Source: Leptospira licerasiae serovar Varillal str. VAR 010 (GTDB lineage Bacteria; Spirochaetota; Leptospiria; Leptospirales; Leptospiraceae). Taken from it: 64,000 nucleotides of DNA. The position numbers and the translations under genes are program-made. How positions within the stretch are numbered: position 1 is the stretch's first letter; each line of letters starts with the position of its first letter. Location of the stretch: the NCBI RefSeq assembly GCF_000244755.1, contig NZ_AHOO02000013.1, forward strand, positions 248,001-312,000, read 5' to 3'. Under the pieces are notes generated by a model. The model saw only the letters and a program-made list of their open reading frames with translations, ran no database searches and had not been told where the DNA came from. Shown here piece by piece: positions 59,979 to 64,000 of the stretch.

Positions 59979-62150
59979 GTGAAAAGGTTTTTGGACATCC
60001 AGAATTTTTTGCCTTCGAGAGTTTTTTGTAAACTCTCGTTCACTTTTTTGATCTTTTCCTTTTTTAGTCCGATTTTTGCGTTCGATCCTTCTTCCCTTCC
60101 TTATGATGGGATATCATTGGTTCCTCATGCCGAGGTTTGGGCCGACCTAGAAGGAGGCACAAGCTTCGAAAAAATGCAAAAGAAAGAATTTTATCCTCTT
60201 TCTTCTGCGAGTTTAGGTTATTCGGATCTGGCTCACTGGTTTCGGATCCCTCTTGAAAATAAATCTTCTCATTCTGTTTCTTGGATTTTGGAAATCCATT
60301 ATAGCCAACTGGATAAGGCGGAATTATATCTTGCCTCCAAAGGTGACCAGGTTTTGTTCCGGGGCGGGGATAGAGTTCCTTTTGGAGAGAGACCGATACA
60401 ATATAGGTTCCCTAGTTTTCCTTTAGAATTAAAGGCAGGAGAGAAGGACACAGTCTATTTAAAGATCCAAACCAAAAGTTCCATAAACTTTGCTGCATAC
60501 GCGTATAAGTCGGAGGATTTTTTTTCGAATATTAGCAATGAGCAGATATTACTTGGGATCTATTTCGGATCTCTTTTGGTAATGGCGTTGTATAATTTAT
60601 TTTTGTTCTTATCCACAAGGGAAAGAACATATTTGGCGTTTTTCGGATATGTTGGCGCTGGAGTCTTGACCCAGTGGTCCCTCCACGGTTATTCTTTCCA
60701 ATTTTTTTGGCCCAACTCTGTAGTGTGGGCAAGTCATATAATCACTTCCTTTACGTTTTTAGTCTCAGCGACCACTGCGGATTTTATCCGACTTTATTTC
60801 GATGCTCCTAACGATTATCCGAATTCGAATAAGGTTCTGAAAGGAATATCAATTTTATCTTATATACTTGTAGTTGTCGGGTATTTTTTCCCTTTCAGTT
60901 TCGCGTTAGCGCTTTATATGTTCCTTTCTACGATCACGTTAGCCGTTATCTTGTATTTGGGGTTTCAGGGATTTTCCAGGAACATCCGACCTGCACTTTT
61001 CTTTTTGGGAGCATGGATTGCGCTAGTTACGGGAGCGTTCGTATTCGTCTTAAGATTTTCCGGAATCATTCCTCATACAATTTCTTTGGCTTATTGGGGA
61101 GTGGAGATTGGGACTGCGATACATATCCTTCTCTTGGCCTTGGCCTTAGCCGATAGAGTAAACGACCTTTCCAAAGATCTTTCTTCCAAGGTGGAAGATT
61201 TGAACGAGGCAAAACACGCGATAGAACAATCCGAGCTTAGATTTAGGAATTTGTTTGAAGGAGCGGAAGAACTTCTACTTACATTGGACCAAGAGGGAAA
61301 TATTAAGGATGCAAATCGGACCCTCTCCAGGCTCACAGGCTATAAACCTGCAGAAGTAGAAGGTAAAAATTTTTTAGATCTGATATATACTATAGATACC
61401 CAGGAAGGTTCTATAGTAATCCTTCTTGCTAAAGAGAAATTAGAAGAACATTTACGAACCAGAAAGACTGTCGAGTTCCATTCCGAATTCAAACAGAAAT
61501 ACGTAATGGAACCTAAACCTGTAAAGATCCGTCTCCAATCTTTCGAGAGTGAAGCGGGCAGAAAGGTGCTCGGTAAAGTTTCTGAGATCTCCGAGGATAT
61601 TCTATCTCGCTTTTTGGTCTCAGAAAGTATGCATTTCACCGTGAATAATTATCTCAGAAATGCGGATATCCTAAGTAGGCAGCTTACTTCCAAGTTAAGT
61701 CAGTTTGCAGGTTCCGAGATAATAACCGCGATCCGAACATGTCTTCGAGAAGTTCTGATCAATGCGATTGAGCATGGAAATTTGGGGATCAGCTTTGATG
61801 AAAAAACGGAAGCGATGAAATCCGGAAATTATATGGAGTTCATACAAAAAAGGCAGAGAGAGGCTTTTTACGGTGCAAGAAACGTAAAAGTAGCTTATTC
61901 CCTAAATTCTAAAAGGATCGGTTTCGAGATAGAGGACGAGGGAGACGGTTTCGATTTTAAGAAGATGTTAAATTTAGACGGAGAAAAACTGAACGAGGAA
62001 AGTTATACGCACGGTCGCGGGATCATGATGACCCGGAAAGTTTTCGACGTAGTAAAATTTAACGAAAAAGGGAATAAGGTCCTTTTAATTAAATATCTCC
62101 AAAAGCCTCTTAAATACAAAAGAGAACCGAGTTCTTTAGATATTGATTAA
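59979..62150 (+). CDS. 7TM-DISM receptor with PAS and GHKL ATPase domains
   Basis: 723 residues, GTG start. A signal segment (about 17-36) precedes an extracellular DISM-type sugar-binding-like domain (to about 185), then seven membrane segments (about 190-390), a short coiled region, a PAS domain (about 405-520, ELRFRNLFEGAEELLLTLDQ) and a C-terminal ATPase domain (N box LREVLINAIEHGN, G1 EDEGDGFDF, G2 HGRGIMMTRK). There is no phosphoacceptor histidine; the ATPase is like RsbW/anti-sigma kinases, so it probably phosphorylates a partner protein. Confidence 0.85.
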   Translation: MKRFLDIQNFLPSRVFCKLSFTFLIFSFFSPIFAFDPSSLPYDGISLVPHAEVWADLEGGTSFEKMQKKEFYPLSSASLGYSDLAHWFRIPLENKSSHSVSWILEIHYSQLDKAELYLASKGDQVLFRGGDRVPFGERPIQYRFPSFPLELKAGEKDTVYLKIQTKSSINFAAYAYKSEDFFSNISNEQILLGIYFGSLLVMALYNLFLFLSTRERTYLAFFGYVGAGVLTQWSLHGYSFQFFWPNSVVWASHIITSFTFLVSATTADFIRLYFDAPNDYPNSNKVLKGISILSYILVVVGYFFPFSFALALYMFLSTITLAVILYLGFQGFSRNIRPALFFLGAWIALVTGAFVFVLRFSGIIPHTISLAYWGVEIGTAIHILLLALALADRVNDLSKDLSSKVEDLNEAKHAIEQSELRFRNLFEGAEELLLTLDQEGNIKDANRTLSRLTGYKPAEVEGKNFLDLIYTIDTQEGSIVILLAKEKLEEHLRTRKTVEFHSEFKQKYVMEPKPVKIRLQSFESEAGRKVLGKVSEISEDILSRFLVSESMHFTVNNYLRNADILSRQLTSKLSQFAGSEIITAIRTCLREVLINAIEHGNLGISFDEKTEAMKSGNYMEFIQKRQREAFYGARNVKVAYSLNSKRIGFEIEDEGDGFDFKKMLNLDGEKLNEESYTHGRGIMMTRKVFDVVKFNEKGNKVLLIKYLQKPLKYKREPSSLDID

Positions 62151-62261
62151 TATTTCCTAACTTGGAAAATTGAGACTCGATTTTACGGTTGATCTGATCT
62201 TAGATCCGGTTAGATCATTGCTTCGGCTCGGAAGCATTTCTCGTGAGGTTAAAATATTCCT

Positions 62262-62900
62262 ATGAAACATATTTATATGATCGTTTTTCTTTTAATTCCA
62301 ATGCGGATATTTTCTTGGGATTTGGAGAAGGAGAAAAACGGGATCACTATTCATACAAGAGCTGTAGAAGGTTCGGAGTTAAAAGAGTTCCGTGGAAAAA
62401 CAAAACTTAAAACGGATCTAAATACCGTGATCTCTTTAATGGAGGATAATCCGAACTATGTGACTTGGTTTAAAAATTGTAAACATGCGGAAGCGGTTAA
62501 AGTTTTAAATACAAGAGAAAAGTATATTTATATCCAAAATGGAGCACCTTGGCCGGTGGATGATAGGGACTTCGTTATCCATACTACTTTTAGCCAGGAT
62601 AAAACCACAGGAGCAGTAACCTACACAATTCGACCTGTCGCGAATATAGTCGCGGAGAAAAAAGGACTCGTAAGAGGAACGCTTAAAGGTTTTTGGAAGT
62701 TTGTGCCAGTTGGGGACGAGATAGAGGTTACCTACCAAATACTGAGCGACCCTGGGGGAAGTATCCCTAGCTCCATTGCAAATTTTGTGGTAGTGGACAT
62801 TCCATATGAAACATTAAGGAAAATGAAAGAGAAGGTGACGGAGTCCAAATATATCAATTCTCCCAAACACCCGGATCTATTTATTCCAGTGCCTAAATGA
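62262..62900 (+). CDS. START domain protein
   Basis: 212 residues with a signal peptide (MIVFLLIPMRIFS-WD). The body matches a START lipid-binding domain: ITIHTRAVEGSELKEFRGK, VTWFKNCKHAEAVKVL, NGAPWPVDDRDFV and DPGGSIPSSIANFV. Probably a periplasmic lipid carrier. Ends just before the convergent OMP gene. Confidence 0.88.
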   Translation: MKHIYMIVFLLIPMRIFSWDLEKEKNGITIHTRAVEGSELKEFRGKTKLKTDLNTVISLMEDNPNYVTWFKNCKHAEAVKVLNTREKYIYIQNGAPWPVDDRDFVIHTTFSQDKTTGAVTYTIRPVANIVAEKKGLVRGTLKGFWKFVPVGDEIEVTYQILSDPGGSIPSSIANFVVVDIPYETLRKMKEKVTESKYINSPKHPDLFIPVPK

Positions 62901-62911
62901 GTATTAGAATT

Positions 62912-63847
62912 CTATAATTTATAATTTACGCCGAAAAATAGTCCTCCATATGCGGACTGCATGTCCAACTTTCTGGAATATTGGTTGGAGAGTAATATAT
63001 TATCCTGGTTGGCGGATTCAGTAAGAGGAGAAAGTCTTCCGTCTTGTCTTACATAAAAGGATGCAGTATCTCCGTTAAAGGAACCGTCAAAAGAAGTGAT
63101 ATTGATCCATGCTAAATAAGTGCCGAAGCTTAAGCTCACTCTTTCATTGATTGGATGGATCAAAGAACCTTCCAATCGGAATTCTAATCCGCTTCCTCTC
63201 ATATTACCGTTTTGTTGGTAGTATTCTTTTCCGTCGGTAGCATAACCTTTTGTAACCCACAATGCTCTTGTAATTCCGAGTCCGAGCCCGGTTTCCCAAC
63301 GAAAGTATCTATTCAATCTACCTTCCTGCCAGACCATTCCTAAAATATAAAAACTTTCCATTTGGAAATTCAGATTCGTATAAAAAGGTTCGGAAGTTAG
63401 ATTGGTAAGACGAAACGGATCGAAGTATCTGTATCCACCTATCATCCCGATCTTAAAATTTTCGCTGAATCTGGTCCTGGCTAAAAATTCTCCCTGAATA
63501 CTTCCTCTTGTATTTTCCTGCTTTGTTTGGCTGGCCACGAGTGGATTGAGGTTGGAACTAAAACCGTTTAAATTCTGATCGAATCTGTTGGGTCCTCTCA
63601 TTCCGAAACCAAATCTGGCTCCAAATTCCCAAGTATCCTGAGTTTCAGAAGCCCTGTTTTCAGGCATTTCCTTCAGTTTGGGCGTGGTTGTAACACTTTC
63701 TTCTGCGCCCAAGGAAATCATTCCGAATAAGATCCCGGTCAGGAGGATAGAAATGAAACTTGCTCTTCTCCTTTTGGGCCCCGACGGCTTTTTAAAAAGG
63801 AGTGGTTTTGGGACTGGATGCGTGAAAACTGTGTAGGAGCCCGGCAT
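62912..63847 (-). CDS. Outer-membrane-like exported protein, unknown
   Basis: 311 residues with a basic N-terminus and signal segment (RRRASFISILLTGILFGMIS) followed by SLGAEES. The rest has alternating hydrophobic/aromatic strands and ends in LFFGVNYKL, which resembles the C-terminal pattern of small outer-membrane barrels. The family is not recognised. The ATG at 63847 makes an unusually long leader, but no other start exists before the signal segment. Confidence 0.75.
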   Translation of the reverse strand: MPGSYTVFTHPVPKPLLFKKPSGPKRRRASFISILLTGILFGMISLGAEESVTTTPKLKEMPENRASETQDTWEFGARFGFGMRGPNRFDQNLNGFSSNLNPLVASQTKQENTRGSIQGEFLARTRFSENFKIGMIGGYRYFDPFRLTNLTSEPFYTNLNFQMESFYILGMVWQEGRLNRYFRWETGLGLGITRALWVTKGYATDGKEYYQQNGNMRGSGLEFRLEGSLIHPINERVSLSFGTYLAWINITSFDGSFNGDTASFYVRQDGRLSPLTESANQDNILLSNQYSRKLDMQSAYGGLFFGVNYKL

Positions 63848-63910
63848 GCTAGCAGAATTTTCCGGGCCAAGAATTGTAAAAGCCTTTATTTTAAGGAAAG
63901 ATTGATTGGG

Positions 63911-64000
63911 ATGCTGACTACTAAACTATTTCCGTTCTTGGATTTGGATCTTCTAAAACCTTATTTTTACTTTTTAGTTTTTATAGGGATATACCTTACC
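63911..64000 (+). CDS. Start of a membrane protein gene, cut by window end
   Basis: An open frame from ATG 63911, preceded by AAGGAAAG about ten bases upstream, runs to the window edge; LDLLKPYFYFLVFIGIYLT looks like an N-terminal membrane segment. Only 30 residues visible; the product cannot be named. Confidence 0.6.
   Translation, partial: MLTTKLFPFLDLDLLKPYFYFLVFIGIYLT

Overview
The window looks like chromosomal DNA of a Leptospira species. The clearest marker is a full-length lipL32 gene (47184-47990), the major lipoprotein of pathogenic and intermediate leptospires, which saprophytic species lack. From memory it differs from the L. interrogans protein at many positions, so an intermediate (P2) species is the best guess; this is inference. 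TTG and GTG starts are frequent, and neighbouring genes often overlap by 1-30 bases. I see no phage, insertion sequence, CRISPR array, rRNA or convincing tRNA.

Region by region. 1-8989 (+): a tightly packed operon phoH (5' end cut by the window edge) - pgpH - ybeY - recO - small membrane protein - argS - cinA - beta-propeller-like protein. 9165-15482 (-): gap - pgk - tpiA - secG - exported protein - histidine kinase - response regulator carrying its own ATPase domain, with a structured element between tpiA and secG. 15720-16277 (-): a signal-peptidase-like protein lacking both catalytic residues. 16338-23857 (+): a polytopic membrane protein, a gamma-carbonic-anhydrase-like protein, a protein resembling archaeal type II GAPDH, cysK, an MpaB/DUF2236-like protein and topA. 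24047-29038: an ABC ATPase and an ATPase-HDOD fusion (-), two small + genes, an exported protein, panD and a DUF4065-like gene (-). 29016-38276 (+): lipB, a membrane sensor-like protein, a STAS/zinc-ribbon protein, murJ, a DUF167 gene and a giant 1649-residue exported protein built from dozens of aromatic-proline repeats. 38332-40278 (-): groL-groS under two CIRCE operators. 40672-47990: photolyase and Mpo1-like genes (+), adenylate cyclase (-), a nucleotide-sugar/SDR-like gene (+), a long acyl-CoA dehydrogenase and lipL32 (-). 48222-64000: a ParB-domain protein with a hydrophobic tail (-), metK - transketolase C-half - clpS (+), a double-hotdog dehydratase and lipoprotein (-), an M3 oligopeptidase (+), GST (-), SDR, sterol-desaturase-like, acyl-CoA dehydrogenase, 7TM sensor kinase-like and START genes (+), an outer-membrane-like protein (-), and the start of a further gene at the right edge.

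Most genes are housekeeping: ribosome and RNA maturation, glycolysis, protein folding, lipid and cofactor metabolism. The unusual content is in signalling and the envelope. Three separate proteins carry GHKL-type ATPase domains (9165, 24834, 59979) and one carries a STAS domain with an Asp at the usual phospho-Ser position, which suggests partner-switching regulation. A family of imperfect inverted repeats (arms resembling CACGCAGAGACGCGAAG) occupies at least six intergenic spaces.
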